35,444 bases of DNA, from the NCBI GenBank assembly GCA_044221335.1, contig JBGAPI010000059.1, positions 1-35,444 on the forward strand, given 5' to 3'. Both the position numbers and the translations under genes were made by a program. Shown here in pieces: positions 7,650-17,304 of this stretch. The notes under the pieces are model-generated. The model ran no database searches and had not been told where the DNA came from. It was given only the letters and a program-made list of their open reading frames with translations. Positions within the stretch are counted from its first letter, which is position 1, and each line of letters begins with the position of its first letter. The stretch is from JBGAPI01 sp044221335. GTDB taxonomy: Bacteria > Pseudomonadota > Gammaproteobacteria > Xanthomonadales > Ahniellaceae.

Positions 7650-9326
7650 TCATGACGCCTTCGGTGCGCTGTCCCTCAGTTCCCGCCGCAGAATCTTCCC
7701 GACATTGGTCTTCGGCAGCGATTCCCGGAACTCGACGATCTTCGGCTGCTTGTAGCCGGTGAGGTTGGCGCGGCAGTGCGCCTTGACCGCGTCGGCGGTG
7801 AGGGCCGGGTCCTTCTTCACGATCACGACCTTGATCGCTTCGCCGGACTTGTCGTCCGGCACCCCGACGGCGGCGACCTCGAGCACGCCGGCCAGCGTCG
7901 CGATCACGTCCTCGATCTCGTTCGGGTAGACGTTGAAGCCGGACACCAGGATCATGTCCTTCTTGCGGTCGACGATGTAGAAGTAGCCGTTCTCGTCCAT
8001 CTTGCCGATATCGCCGGTGCGCAGCCAGCCATCGTCGGACAGCACCTTCGCGGTCTCCTCCGGACGCTGCCAGTAGCCCTTCATGATCTGCGGGCCGCGC
8101 ATGCAGATCTCGCCGACCTCGCCGGTCGCCAGCAGCTTGCCGTCGTCGTCCTGGATCGACAGCTCGGTGGACGGGGCGGGCAGTCCGATCGAGCCGGAGT
8201 ATTCCTCGATGTCGGGACGGTTCATGGTCGCCACCGGCGAGGACTCCGTCATGCCAAAGCCCTCGATCAGAGGCTTGCCGGTGAGCTTCTTCCAGCGCTC
8301 CGCGACCGCGCGCTGCACCGCCATGCCGCCGCCCATCGACAGCCGCATGCCGGAGAAGTCGAGCTGCTCGAAGCCCGGCGTGTTGAGCAGGCCGTTGAAC
8401 AGCGTGTTGACGCCGGTGATCGAGGTGAACTTCGTCTCGCGCAGCAGCTTCACGAAGCCGGGCATGTCGCGCGGGTTGGTGACCAGCACGTTCTCGCCGC
8501 CGAAATTCATGAACACCAGGCAGTTACAGGTCAGCGCGAAGATGTGGTACAGCGGCAGCGCGGTGATGATGACTTCCTCGCCGAGCTTCACCTGCGAGGC
8601 GTACCAGGCCGCGACCTGTTCCATGTTGGCGACCAGGTTCCGGTGGATCAGCATCGCGCCCTTGGCGACGCCGGTGGTGCCGCCGGTGTACTGCAGGAAG
8701 GCGATGTCGTCGCCGTTGAGATCGACGGTCGGCGGTGGGCGGCGCGCGCCGGCCTTGAGCGCGTCGTTGTAGCTGATCGCGCCCGGAATGCTGAACTCCG
8801 GCACCATCTTCTTGATGTAGCGCACGGAGAAATTGACGATCCAGCTCTTCGGCGCACCGAGCAGGTCGCCGAGGCCGGTCAGCACGACCTGCTTGATCTT
8901 GGTCTCGGCCAGCACCTCGGCCAGCGTTCCGGCGAAATTCTCCAGCACCACGATCGCGACCGCGCCGGAGTCGTTCAGCTGGTGCTTCAGCTCGCGCGCC
9001 GTGTACATCGGGTTGGTGTTGACGACCACGAGTCCGGCGCGCAGCACGCCGAAGATCGCGATCGGGTACTGCAGGACGTTGGGCATCATCAGCGCGACGC
9101 GGTCGCCCTTCTTCAGTCCCAGCGTGTTGAGCAGGTAGGAGGCGAAGTCGGCGGACAGCCGGTCGACGTCGGAGTAGGACAGTACCCGGCCCATGTTGGA
9201 AAACGCCGGTCGATGCGAATACCGTTCGCACACCGACTTCAGCACGGCGACGATCGAGCCGTAGCGGTTGGCGTCGATCTCCGCGGGAACGCCGGCCGGG
9301 TAGCTCTTGAGCCAGGTCTTTTCCAT
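7650..9326 (-). CDS. fadD: Long-chain-fatty-acid-CoA ligase
   Basis: 558 residues, close to the 561 of E. coli FadD and similar along its full length. The ATP/AMP signature YTGGTTGVAKG lies at 213-223. The adenylate-forming core motifs GFGMTESSP and GWLRTGDIG follow, then the hinge DRKKDMI and the catalytic C-terminal lysine region PKTNVGKILRREL. It activates free long-chain fatty acids to acyl-CoA at the inner membrane for beta-oxidation or lipid synthesis. It is divergent from the NTF2-like lipoprotein gene, with about 82 bases holding both promoters. The downstream gene is 32 bases away but functionally unrelated. Confidence 0.93.
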   Translation of the reverse strand: MEKTWLKSYPAGVPAEIDANRYGSIVAVLKSVCERYSHRPAFSNMGRVLSYSDVDRLSADFASYLLNTLGLKKGDRVALMMPNVLQYPIAIFGVLRAGLVVVNTNPMYTARELKHQLNDSGAVAIVVLENFAGTLAEVLAETKIKQVVLTGLGDLLGAPKSWIVNFSVRYIKKMVPEFSIPGAISYNDALKAGARRPPPTVDLNGDDIAFLQYTGGTTGVAKGAMLIHRNLVANMEQVAAWYASQVKLGEEVIITALPLYHIFALTCNCLVFMNFGGENVLVTNPRDMPGFVKLLRETKFTSITGVNTLFNGLLNTPGFEQLDFSGMRLSMGGGMAVQRAVAERWKKLTGKPLIEGFGMTESSPVATMNRPDIEEYSGSIGLPAPSTELSIQDDDGKLLATGEVGEICMRGPQIMKGYWQRPEETAKVLSDDGWLRTGDIGKMDENGYFYIVDRKKDMILVSGFNVYPNEIEDVIATLAGVLEVAAVGVPDDKSGEAIKVVIVKKDPALTADAVKAHCRANLTGYKQPKIVEFRESLPKTNVGKILRRELRDSAPKAS

Positions 9327-9408
9327 GCTGTCCTCGTCGTCGGCGGTGCGCGCCGCGGCCGCCCGGAGCCGCGAAACGCTTGGGTTTCAACCGATTGGAG
9401 CACAGCCC

Positions 9409-9864
9409 ATGGGGCCTGACAAGCAATCCCGCCGCGTCGCGATCCGGGTGTTGTGCGCCGCCACCGCCGGGCTGCTTTTGGGGTGCCGGCGGACCCCGGA
9501 CGAGCAGCAGATCCGCGCCCAGCTCGATCGCCTGCAGGCGGCGGTGGAAAAGCGCAGCGCCGGCGATTTCGTGGCGCTGCAGACCCGGGATTTCGTCGGC
9601 AGCGGCGGCATCGACCGCGAGACGCTGCGGCGCACGCTCGCCGGCCTGATGCTGGGCAGCGACGCCGTCCACGTCACCTGGCTCGGTCCGGCGACGGTGG
9701 AAGTCGCGGGCGGCGACCGCGCCACGGTGACCGTCGATGTCCTCGCCACCGGCGGCCGCTGGCTGCCGACGGACGGCCAGCGTTTCCACATCGTCAGCGG
9801 CTGGCGGCGCGAGGGGGGCGAGTGGCTGTGCTATTCGGCGAGGTGGAACGAGGACGCGGGCTAG
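9409..9864 (+). CDS. Small lipoprotein with NTF2/SnoaL-like fold
   Basis: 151 residues from ATG 9409, chosen because GGAG sits about 9 bases upstream and the start gives a clean lipoprotein signal: a basic N-terminus, hydrophobic VLCAATAGLL and lipobox LLGC. The mature part begins RRTPDEQQIRAQLDRLQAAVEKRSAGDFVALQTRDF. That helical start followed by beta strands (ATVEVAGGDRATVTVDVLA, FHIVSGWRREGGEWLCYSARW) is the pattern of NTF2-like proteins. A function beyond a periplasmic or outer-membrane lipoprotein cannot be given. The ptrB-like gene follows after 118 bases on the same strand. Confidence 0.75.
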   Translation: MGPDKQSRRVAIRVLCAATAGLLLGCRRTPDEQQIRAQLDRLQAAVEKRSAGDFVALQTRDFVGSGGIDRETLRRTLAGLMLGSDAVHVTWLGPATVEVAGGDRATVTVDVLATGGRWLPTDGQRFHIVSGWRREGGEWLCYSARWNEDAG

Positions 9865-9982
9865 CCGGAGGCGGGCGGGGCACCCGCCGCGTCCGGTCGC
9901 TCCGATCCTGGCTCCGCTGGGGAGAGGCGTCGCTTCCACCGCCGATTTGGCATGATCCGGTCCCCGATCCGACGGCCCCGCG

Positions 9983-12229
9983 ATGAAGCTCTTGCCCCGT
10001 GTCTCCGGCTGGCTACTGCTGGCCCTGCTGTCCGCGTGCGCGTCGCCGCTGCGCTCGCCCGCGCATCCGCCGGCGGCCGAGGCGCCGTCCTCCGCAGCCA
10101 CCATCGCGGGCGCACCCCGCGTTCCGTCGCGGATCGCTCAAGCCCTGGCGGATCCCCGCATGCCCGCCGCACCGGCGGCCGCGCGGCATCCCCATACCGT
10201 CGTTTCGGCGAACGGCAACCGCGAGGACGAGTACTACTGGCTGCGCGACGACACCCGCACGAATCCGGAGGTCCTCGGCTACCTCGCCCGGGAGAACGAA
10301 TACTACGAAGCGGCGGCGAAGGCGGTCGCCCCGCTGGCGGATGCGGTCTACGGCGAGATCGTCAGCCGGATCAAGCCCGACGATGCCACCGTGCCGGCGC
10401 GCAAGGGCGGCTGGTGGTACTACCAGCGCTACGAGCCGGGGCGGGAACATGCGGTCTACGCGCGCCGCGCCGATGCCGGCCGCGACCGGTACGACCCGGC
10501 GCAGCCCGAACAGGTGCTGATCGACGGCAACGCGCGCGGCGCCGGCAAGGGCTTCTTCCAGGTCGGCAACTACGAGGTCACCCGCGACGGCCGGCGCCTG
10601 GCCTGGGTCGAGGACACCAGCGGGCGGCGCCAGTGGGTCCTGCACATCAAGGACCTGGTGACCGGCAAGGAGTCGCCCGAGACCATCGGCAACATCGAGG
10701 ACAGTCTCGCCTGGGCCGACGACGGCCGCACGCTCGTCTACGTCGAGAAGGACCCCGTGACCCTGCTCGGCATCCGGGTGCGCAAGCACGTCGCCGGCAG
10801 CGACCCCGCGCGCGATCCGGTGGTCTACGAGGAGAAGGACCACTCGTACTACCTCAGTGTCGGCAAGTCGCGCAGCGACCGCTTCGTCGAGATCTACCTG
10901 TCCAGCACGGTGGCGACCGAGCAGCGGGTCGCCGACGCCGCGGACCCGAAGCTCGTGTTCAAGGTGGTGCTGCCGCGGCAGCGCGACCACGAGTACCAGG
11001 CCGAGGACCACGGCAGCGAGTGGATCATCCGCAGCAACTGGCAGGCGAAGAATTTCCGCATCGTCGCCGCCCCGATGGATGCGCCCGACGACCGGACCCG
11101 CTGGCGCGACCTGGTCGCGGCGCGCGACGACGCCTTCGTCGAGGAGTTCCTGAGCTTCGACGGATTTCTCGCGACGACCGTGAACATGGGCGGCATCCGC
11201 CGCGTGCGGCTCTCTCCCTGGGACGGCTCGGAGGCTCAGGTGATCGCGCCGGACGAGATTCCATCGACGCTGCACCTCGGCGACAATCCCGAGGTCGGCA
11301 GCCGTCGCCTGCGCTTCCGGTACAGCGCGCTGGTCACGCCGGACAGCATCTACGACTACGACCTCGGCAGCCGCACACGGACGCTGATGAAGCGCGATCC
11401 GGTGCTCGGCGACTTCGATCCGGCGCGCTACGCCAGCGACTTCGTGTTCGCGACCGCGCGCGACGGCGCCCGGATCCCGGTATCGCTGCTGTACCGCCGG
11501 GATTTCCGCCGCGACGGCACGGCCGCGCTCTACCAGTTCGCCTACGGCAGCTACGGCAGCTCGACCGATCCGTCCTTCCGCAGCAGCTGGCTGTCGCTGG
11601 TCGATCGCGGCATGGTGGTGGCGATCGCGCATGTGCGCGGTGGCGAGGAGCTGGGTCGCGACTGGTACGACCAGGGCCACCTGCTCGCGAAGAAGAACAC
11701 CTTCACCGACTTCATCGACGTCAGCGACTTCCTGGTCCGGGAGAAGTACGCGGCGCCGGGGCGGATCGCCGCGCACGGCCGCAGCGCCGGCGGCCTCCTG
11801 ATGGGCGCGATCGCGAACCTGGCGCCGGACCGCTACGGCGCGATCCTCGCCGACGTGCCGTTCGTCGACGCCGTCACCACGATGCTCGACGAGACGATTC
11901 CGCTCACCTCGAACGAGTTCGACGAATGGGGCGATCCGAAGGACAAGACCTTCTACGACTACATCCTGTCGTATTCGCCCTATGACAACGTCGCTGCGCG
12001 GGACTATCCGCCGATGCGGGTGACCACCGGCCTGTGGGACTCCCAGGTGCAGTACTACGAGCCGGCGAAGTGGGTCGCCCGCCTGCGCGCCCGCAAGACC
12101 GACCACAACCCGCTGCTGTTCCGGATCAACATGGAAGCCGGCCACGGTGGCAAGTCGGGCCGCTACGAGCACTACCGCGAGACTGCGGACGGCTACGCCT
12201 TCGTCCTCGACCAGCTCGGCGTCCGGTAG
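9983..12229 (+). CDS. Oligopeptidase B-type S9 serine peptidase, lipoprotein form
   Basis: 748 residues. Residues 1-19 form a lipoprotein signal ending LLSAC, which is unusual because classical oligopeptidase B is cytoplasmic. An Ala/Pro-rich linker follows, then a beta-propeller domain (about 85-470, with REDEYYWLRDD near its start), then the alpha/beta-hydrolase domain. The triad is Ser601 in GRSAGG, Asp686 in LWDSQV and His721 in AGHGGKSGR. GGEELGRDWYDQG before the Ser is diagnostic of the family. It should cleave short peptides after basic residues; here the site of action would be the cell envelope. No other peptide-metabolism gene is adjacent. Confidence 0.9.
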   Translation: MKLLPRVSGWLLLALLSACASPLRSPAHPPAAEAPSSAATIAGAPRVPSRIAQALADPRMPAAPAAARHPHTVVSANGNREDEYYWLRDDTRTNPEVLGYLARENEYYEAAAKAVAPLADAVYGEIVSRIKPDDATVPARKGGWWYYQRYEPGREHAVYARRADAGRDRYDPAQPEQVLIDGNARGAGKGFFQVGNYEVTRDGRRLAWVEDTSGRRQWVLHIKDLVTGKESPETIGNIEDSLAWADDGRTLVYVEKDPVTLLGIRVRKHVAGSDPARDPVVYEEKDHSYYLSVGKSRSDRFVEIYLSSTVATEQRVADAADPKLVFKVVLPRQRDHEYQAEDHGSEWIIRSNWQAKNFRIVAAPMDAPDDRTRWRDLVAARDDAFVEEFLSFDGFLATTVNMGGIRRVRLSPWDGSEAQVIAPDEIPSTLHLGDNPEVGSRRLRFRYSALVTPDSIYDYDLGSRTRTLMKRDPVLGDFDPARYASDFVFATARDGARIPVSLLYRRDFRRDGTAALYQFAYGSYGSSTDPSFRSSWLSLVDRGMVVAIAHVRGGEELGRDWYDQGHLLAKKNTFTDFIDVSDFLVREKYAAPGRIAAHGRSAGGLLMGAIANLAPDRYGAILADVPFVDAVTTMLDETIPLTSNEFDEWGDPKDKTFYDYILSYSPYDNVAARDYPPMRVTTGLWDSQVQYYEPAKWVARLRARKTDHNPLLFRINMEAGHGGKSGRYEHYRETADGYAFVLDQLGVR

Positions 12230-12357
12230 CGCGGCCGCCCTGGCGAGGCGGCCGGGCACCGCCGCTCAGGTCTCGCCCTGCCTCTGAACCCCCGGCGGCG
12301 TTGGGGCACCTCGGGGCAGCGTGGCATCATCGCGCGCCGAATCGCACCCGCCTGTCC

Positions 12358-13803
12358 ATGGATCGACCGAACTCCGCCGCCGCTCTGCCGGGATCCCACG
12401 CCTTCGCGCGGAGTTCCGCCCCGTCCCTGACGGTCCGCGACCAGTTCCTGCTGTGGTTCGGGCTGTTCCTGCTGCAGTTCATGCTGTGGACGAACCCCGG
12501 ATACTTCAGTCACGACGAGCTGCAGTGGGGCAGCTTCGCCGCCGCACCGACGCTCGGCGAGGTGCCGTGGGCGTCGTGGACGGACATCGCGACTTTCCAG
12601 TACCGCCCGGTCACCTTCAACCTGTGGATGCTGCTGTCGCGCTACCTGCTCGACACGCCGTATCTCTTCCACGCGGTGTTCGTGGGCCTCGGAACCTTGA
12701 ACGCGGTCCTGCTGGCGCGCGTGGTCGCGGCGCTGCCCGGGGGCAGTCGGGGCGCCGCATTCGCCGCGGGCGTTGCGTTCATCCTGAGTCCCTACACCGC
12801 CTTCATCCACGGCTGGATCGCGACGATCGCAGACCTGATCTGGGTCGGCTGCGGTCTCGGCCTGGCGCAGCATCTGGTCCGCCGGCGGCCGCCGGACGAG
12901 GATTTCGTCGTCGGGATGCCCGGCCTCGCGCTGGTCTTCGTGCTCACTGCCGTGGCCCTGCTGGCGAAAGAGGCGGCAGTCGTGCTGCCGGGCTTCGCGC
13001 TGCTGGCCTGGCTGGTCGACCGCCGGCAGCGCGCATGGCTCGGCGTGCTGGTCGCGAGTGCGCTGCCGGTGGCGATCTACCTCGGCCTCCGGGTGTCGGT
13101 GATCCTGTTCGCGCCGCGCACCGGCAGCACCTACGCCTGGGCGGCCTCGGCGGTGCCGGAGCGGGTGATCGACTACCTCGCGTTTCCCTTCAAGACCGGC
13201 ATGAGCGAGATCTCGGGCCTGTCGCTGCACTCGCTCGGATCGCGCCTGCAGTGGGCCGCGGGCACGGTCGCGATGTGGCTGGTGATCGCGTGGCGGGCCC
13301 CGAGGATCGCGGTGTTCACCGTGCTCGGCATGCTGGGCTCGCTGGCGCCGGTGCTGATCCTGACCATGAGCGCGACCCAGTACGCCTACGCCTTCGCCGC
13401 GGTGCTCGCCGGCGGCTCGGCACTCGCCTGGGCGAAGCTGCGCTGGCCCGGTCGCGGCGTGCTGCTGGTCCTCGGCCTGGTGATCGCGATCCACGGCGTG
13501 CAGCTGCAGCGCGAGTTCCGGATCGAGGGCAAGCGCGCGGCCGTGTTCCTCCCTGCGGTCGCCCATGCCCTCGCCGAGCATCCGGGAGCGACGCTGCGCC
13601 TGCTGCCGACGGAGCATCCCTGGCTGTACACGCGCCTGACCTTCAACGTGCCGTCCTGGCAGGGTGTCCCGTTCGGGGACCGGATCACGGTCGTCGAGCA
13701 GCCGCCGGCGGATTATCGGGTGACCCGCCAGGGCCGGCTCGAACCTTACGTCGAACCGGCGGTGGCGCCGTCCCGACCGGACGCCGCGACGAAGGATCCG
13801 TGA
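12358..13803 (+). CDS. Multi-pass membrane protein, GT-C glycosyltransferase-like
   Basis: 481 residues from ATG 12358, with about ten hydrophobic helices. After the first helix a loop carries NPGYFSHDELQWG (Asp53, Glu54). An acidic DE pair in the first outside loop is the common feature of GT-C enzymes that use polyprenyl-phosphate sugars (ArnT, PMT and related families). The C-terminal 90 residues are soluble and end in a Pro/Ala-rich tail. No glycan cluster surrounds it, so donor and acceptor are unknown. It could equally be a membrane protein of unknown role; the glycosyltransferase reading rests on layout and one motif. Confidence 0.6.
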   Translation: MDRPNSAAALPGSHAFARSSAPSLTVRDQFLLWFGLFLLQFMLWTNPGYFSHDELQWGSFAAAPTLGEVPWASWTDIATFQYRPVTFNLWMLLSRYLLDTPYLFHAVFVGLGTLNAVLLARVVAALPGGSRGAAFAAGVAFILSPYTAFIHGWIATIADLIWVGCGLGLAQHLVRRRPPDEDFVVGMPGLALVFVLTAVALLAKEAAVVLPGFALLAWLVDRRQRAWLGVLVASALPVAIYLGLRVSVILFAPRTGSTYAWAASAVPERVIDYLAFPFKTGMSEISGLSLHSLGSRLQWAAGTVAMWLVIAWRAPRIAVFTVLGMLGSLAPVLILTMSATQYAYAFAAVLAGGSALAWAKLRWPGRGVLLVLGLVIAIHGVQLQREFRIEGKRAAVFLPAVAHALAEHPGATLRLLPTEHPWLYTRLTFNVPSWQGVPFGDRITVVEQPPADYRVTRQGRLEPYVEPAVAPSRPDAATKDP

Positions 13804-13937
13804 GGTCGGGTGCGCGCGGCCGCTGAGGCGTCGGTGCGCCGTTCGCCGTCGGGAAGTCTCCGCGGGTTTCGGCGATGGCGCGCGGGGCAGGCCCTGCGGC
13901 GTGCCGAGGCACCGGGAGGTGGCGCGCCGGGCTTGCC

Positions 13938-16754
13938 CTAGGCGACGTCGATCCGGTTGCGGCCGGCCCGCTTCGCGCGGTACAGCGCCTCGTCCGCCAG
14001 GGCGATCAGGCGCTCGCTGTCGTCACCGTGCGCGGGCAGCACCACGGCGGCGCCGAGGCTGACCGTGACCTCGTGCAGTTCGGCGACGGCGATGCGGGTC
14101 TTCTCGGCCAGCTCGGCGATCCCGGCACGATCGACGTTGCGCAGCAGGAGCGCGAACTCCTCGCCGCCGTAGCGCGCCGCGATGCCGTCGCGACCACGGC
14201 ACTGGATCGCGATGGTCTGCGCGACGTTCTGCAGCAGGGCATCGCCGCGCAGATGACCGTGGCTGTCGTTGTAGGCCTTGAAGTGGTCGACGTCGATCAG
14301 GATCAGCGCCAGCGGCAGGTCGCGGGCACGGCAGTCGGCCTGCAGTTCCGCGAGCACGATGTCGAAGCGCCGCCGGTTGGCGACGCCGGTGAGGCCGTCG
14401 CGCTCGGCCTGGTCGCGCAGCCGCGTGTTGGCGTGCTCGAGCTCGGCGGTGCGCGAACGGATGATCGCGTCGAGCTCGCGGTTGCGCGCCTTCAGGTGGA
14501 TCACCCGGAGCCGGGTGACGCCGACGCCGATCGCGACCAGCAGCAGGGCGACCAGCGCCAGCAGCGCGATCCGGACGTCACTGCGCTCGAACCAGCGCGG
14601 GCGCACGGTGAGGTCGAACGGCGCCAGCGTGTGCACCGCGCCGTCGCCGTCGCGCGCCTCGGCCTGCAGACGGTACTGGCCCGGCGGCAGGCTGATGTAG
14701 CGGAATTCGGCGCTGTCGCGCCACTCGCCGTAGGCCTCGTCGTAGCCCTTGAGGCGGGCCCGGAAGTGCGGCGCGGTGGCGTGGCCGTAGTCGGTGAAGC
14801 CCAGCGTGAACGCGAGTTCGCGCACCGGGCCGTCGAGCGTGAGCGGCGTGTCCAGCGACTGCGCGGTGCCGTGCTCGTGGGCGCCGGTGACCAGCAACTG
14901 CGCGTCGCCGCTGCCGCGGCTCATCACGCCGCCGTCGAGACTGAACAGCTGGCCGGACGCCGCGATCATGATGCCGTTGTCGCTGACCGCCGGTTCGGAG
15001 TAGGCGCCGCGACGAAAGCTGTTGATCTCCTCGCGGATCCAGCTGCCGCCCGGTTCGCGGCGGAACAGGTTGCGCGCGCTGTACGCCCAGTCGCGGCCGT
15101 CGGCGGCTCGGGTCAGCCGGACCAGTTCTTCCGGAGCGAGCAGATTGGCGAGCCCGCCGATGTCGTCGGCGACGAAGCGGTCGGTGACGGAGGAGCGGAA
15201 CAGGCCGCGCCCGGTCGACGCCACCACGGCGCCATCGAAGGCGCTGATCTCCACTGCCCGATTGTCGCCGTACTCCAGGCCCTCCGCCGCCCCGAGTTCG
15301 CGCGAGTCGAGGATCGTGCTGGCGTCTTCGTTGAATTTCGCCCAGACGACGCCGCGGCCCTTGGTGCCGATGAGGGCCGAATCGGCGTCCTTCTCGACCA
15401 GCGAGCCGACGTTGACCGAGACCCAGCGGTGACGCCCACCGAGCGCCCAGCCGTGCTCTCCGCGGTTCAGCACCGCGAGCCCGTGTTCGGTTCCGAGCCA
15501 CAGCCGGTCCGGATGGAAGCGGCTGCGCAGGAAGACCCGCGGGTAGAGATCGTTGGCCGAAAGCGCCCGGGTCCGGTCGCCCTCCACCGCGAGCAGGCTG
15601 TAGGACTCGGCGAGCAGCAGCGAGTGCGCGTCGCTGAACAGGTCGAAGGCCTCGCCGCTGGTCCAGTTGCGCGGCTGGAAGCGGCCGGGCTGGCCGCGGG
15701 CGTCGAGCGGCGCGGTCAGCACACCGGCGGAACCCAGCACCACCAGCTCCCGGCCGACGACATGCACCGAGTAGCTGTCGCCCTGCAGCCCGTCGGCGGC
15801 GCCGACCTGGCGCCAGCGCGGCGGCCAGGTCATCCGGGTGAGTCCTTCCTCGTCCTGCACCCACAGCGCATTGCCGTCGAGGAACGAGGCGCCCTGGAAG
15901 CTCGAGCCGGTCTTGTAGCTGTCGACGGTGTGGTTGGCGAGGTCGATGTAACGCAGCACGCCGTCGTCGCCGCTGGCGATCGCGTGCTCGGAATCGAGCA
16001 CCGTGAGGTTGACCATGTGGCGGACCAGGTCGCCGCGGTTCAGCCAGTCGAGCCGGTCGAGGTGGCCGTCGCGCGACCAGATCGCCGCGGCCGGTTCGCG
16101 GGTGAGCACGAGCATGCGGTTGCCGTCGAGCGCGGCCGCCTCGTGGATGTGGAAGGACTTGAAGGCGTCGCCGTTCGGTGCGAGCTCGAAGTCCTCGTGG
16201 TTCGCCACCATCAGGCCGACGCCGCGGAAGTGCACGTAGTTGCGTCCGCCGACCTGGACGAAGCCGGACAGCCGGCCGTCGTGATGCCAGTGGCCGGTCG
16301 CCCGGCCGCTGCGGTCGACCCGGAACAGGTCGTACAGCGCCTGGAACCACACGGCGTCCGGCGTGATGCGGGTCTCCCAGACATCGGCGACGTCGTCGGG
16401 CTTGAACTGGCCGCGGAACTGCGGGAGCAGGTCGACGAAGCGGTCGTCACCGGTGGCGAGTCGCTCGATGTAGCCGAAGCAGCCGGTGCCGCCGACCCAG
16501 AGCCGGCCGCGCTCGTCGGTCACCATCGACCGGACCGGGCCGGAGCTCGACAGCGGGATCGGTTGCCAGCGCACGCCGTCGTAGCGCAGCAGCTTGCCGA
16601 TGTCGCCGAGGTAGATCAGTCGGTCCTGACCGAGGGCCGCCGTGAAGTGCGACTGCTCCAGCGCGGTGTCGGGTCGCAGGCGCAGGTGCAGCGGCTCGGC
16701 AGGCCGCGCGTGAGCGGCGAACAGGCCCGCGAGCAGGAACAGGATCAGCCGCAT
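13938..16754 (-). CDS. Periplasmic beta-propeller sensor diguanylate cyclase (GGDEF)
   Basis: 938 residues from ATG 16754, chosen because it opens a clean signal peptide (MRLILFLLAGLFAAHARP); an earlier in-frame ATG at 16832 would bury it. A long periplasmic region contains propeller-type repeats of the form TDERGRLWVGG and KDADSALIGTKGRG. A Y_Y_Y-type domain follows (FTDYGHATAPHFRARLKGYD ... YISLPPGQYRLQAEARDGDG), then a transmembrane helix (IALLALVALLLVAIGVGV) and a short coiled coil. The GGDEF domain has DGLTGVANRR and the active-site GGEEF at 863-867. The enzyme should make c-di-GMP from GTP in response to an outside signal. The RGRD upstream of GGEEF is one residue further away than the usual inhibitory-site spacing. 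Confidence 0.9.
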   Translation of the reverse strand: MRLILFLLAGLFAAHARPAEPLHLRLRPDTALEQSHFTAALGQDRLIYLGDIGKLLRYDGVRWQPIPLSSSGPVRSMVTDERGRLWVGGTGCFGYIERLATGDDRFVDLLPQFRGQFKPDDVADVWETRITPDAVWFQALYDLFRVDRSGRATGHWHHDGRLSGFVQVGGRNYVHFRGVGLMVANHEDFELAPNGDAFKSFHIHEAAALDGNRMLVLTREPAAAIWSRDGHLDRLDWLNRGDLVRHMVNLTVLDSEHAIASGDDGVLRYIDLANHTVDSYKTGSSFQGASFLDGNALWVQDEEGLTRMTWPPRWRQVGAADGLQGDSYSVHVVGRELVVLGSAGVLTAPLDARGQPGRFQPRNWTSGEAFDLFSDAHSLLLAESYSLLAVEGDRTRALSANDLYPRVFLRSRFHPDRLWLGTEHGLAVLNRGEHGWALGGRHRWVSVNVGSLVEKDADSALIGTKGRGVVWAKFNEDASTILDSRELGAAEGLEYGDNRAVEISAFDGAVVASTGRGLFRSSVTDRFVADDIGGLANLLAPEELVRLTRAADGRDWAYSARNLFRREPGGSWIREEINSFRRGAYSEPAVSDNGIMIAASGQLFSLDGGVMSRGSGDAQLLVTGAHEHGTAQSLDTPLTLDGPVRELAFTLGFTDYGHATAPHFRARLKGYDEAYGEWRDSAEFRYISLPPGQYRLQAEARDGDGAVHTLAPFDLTVRPRWFERSDVRIALLALVALLLVAIGVGVTRLRVIHLKARNRELDAIIRSRTAELEHANTRLRDQAERDGLTGVANRRRFDIVLAELQADCRARDLPLALILIDVDHFKAYNDSHGHLRGDALLQNVAQTIAIQCRGRDGIAARYGGEEFALLLRNVDRAGIAELAEKTRIAVAELHEVTVSLGAAVVLPAHGDDSERLIALADEALYRAKRAGRNRIDVA

Positions 16755-17067
16755 GGCACGGTGTAAACCCGTGTGGCCGCGGCGGGCGGCGACGCAAAGA
16801 AGGGGCGGGCGGATGGCGGCAAGTGGCGGCATCGGCTGAAAAAGTCCCGGATTCCCGGAGGTCTATAGCGCGAACCTCGATGCCGTCGCAAATGCCGGGG
16901 AAATCCTTTACACTGGGTGCCACTGTAGGCTCGGTCACTGGTTTTCGTGGCCCGATGCGGCGATCTCTGATCCGCACATCGATTCACCTCCTTGTTCCCA
17001 GGCACACAGTAAGTCGATCGACCTCGTCGAGGCCGATCTAATCTCATTTCCATTGGAGTTGTTTCAA
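16755..17067. promoter_or_regulatory. Divergent intergenic region with long cspA-type leader
   Basis: A 313-base gap between the divergent cyclase and cold-shock genes. No open frame in it looks coding. It is distinctly less GC-rich near the cold-shock gene. TACACT at 16909-16914 could be a -10 box; the matching -35 position (TCGCAA) is weak. If used, the cold-shock mRNA would have a leader of about 150 bases, as is usual for cspA-type genes, whose leaders fold differently in the cold. The promoter assignment is inference. Confidence 0.35.
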
Positions 17068-17277
17068 ATGTCGGATCGTCAGATTGGTACCGTGAAGTGG
17101 TTCAACGAAGCGAAGGGTTTCGGTTTCATCTCCCGCGAGTCGGGCCCGGACGTCTTCGTGCACTTCCGTTCCATCCAGGGCGCGGGCTTCCGCACCCTGC
17201 AGGAAGGCCAGAAGGTGAGCTTCAAGGTCGTGCAGGGCCAGAAGGGCCTGCAGGCCGATGAGGTCAGCGCGGTCTAA
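17068..17277 (+). CDS. Cold-shock domain protein (CspA family)
   Basis: 69 residues from ATG 17068, with GGAG at 17055-17058 as ribosome-binding site. The single cold-shock domain has GTVKWFNEAKGFGFI (RNP1, KGFGFI) and DVFVHF (RNP2), with the usual QEGQKVSF and GLQADEV segments. These small cytoplasmic proteins bind single-stranded RNA/DNA and melt mRNA structure. A strong intrinsic terminator follows, so it is a single-gene unit. Whether it is cold-induced or constitutive cannot be told from the protein. Confidence 0.93.
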   Translation: MSDRQIGTVKWFNEAKGFGFISRESGPDVFVHFRSIQGAGFRTLQEGQKVSFKVVQGQKGLQADEVSAV

Positions 17278-17304
17278 GCCGCAGCGGTCTCCGGATCGCT
17301 CGAA

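Noticed and set aside
10013..12259. Open frame of 748 codons on the minus strand, opposite the oligopeptidase B gene
   Set aside because: It mirrors the real gene in a GC-rich sequence, its product is Arg/Ala/Val/His-rich and low in motifs, and the plus-strand gene has a complete catalytic triad and signal peptide.
13875..16766. Open frame of 963 codons on the plus strand, opposite the diguanylate cyclase
   Set aside because: The minus strand carries signal peptide, sensor, membrane helix and GGEEF in order. The opposite frame is an antisense shadow with Val/Ala/Arg-biased composition.
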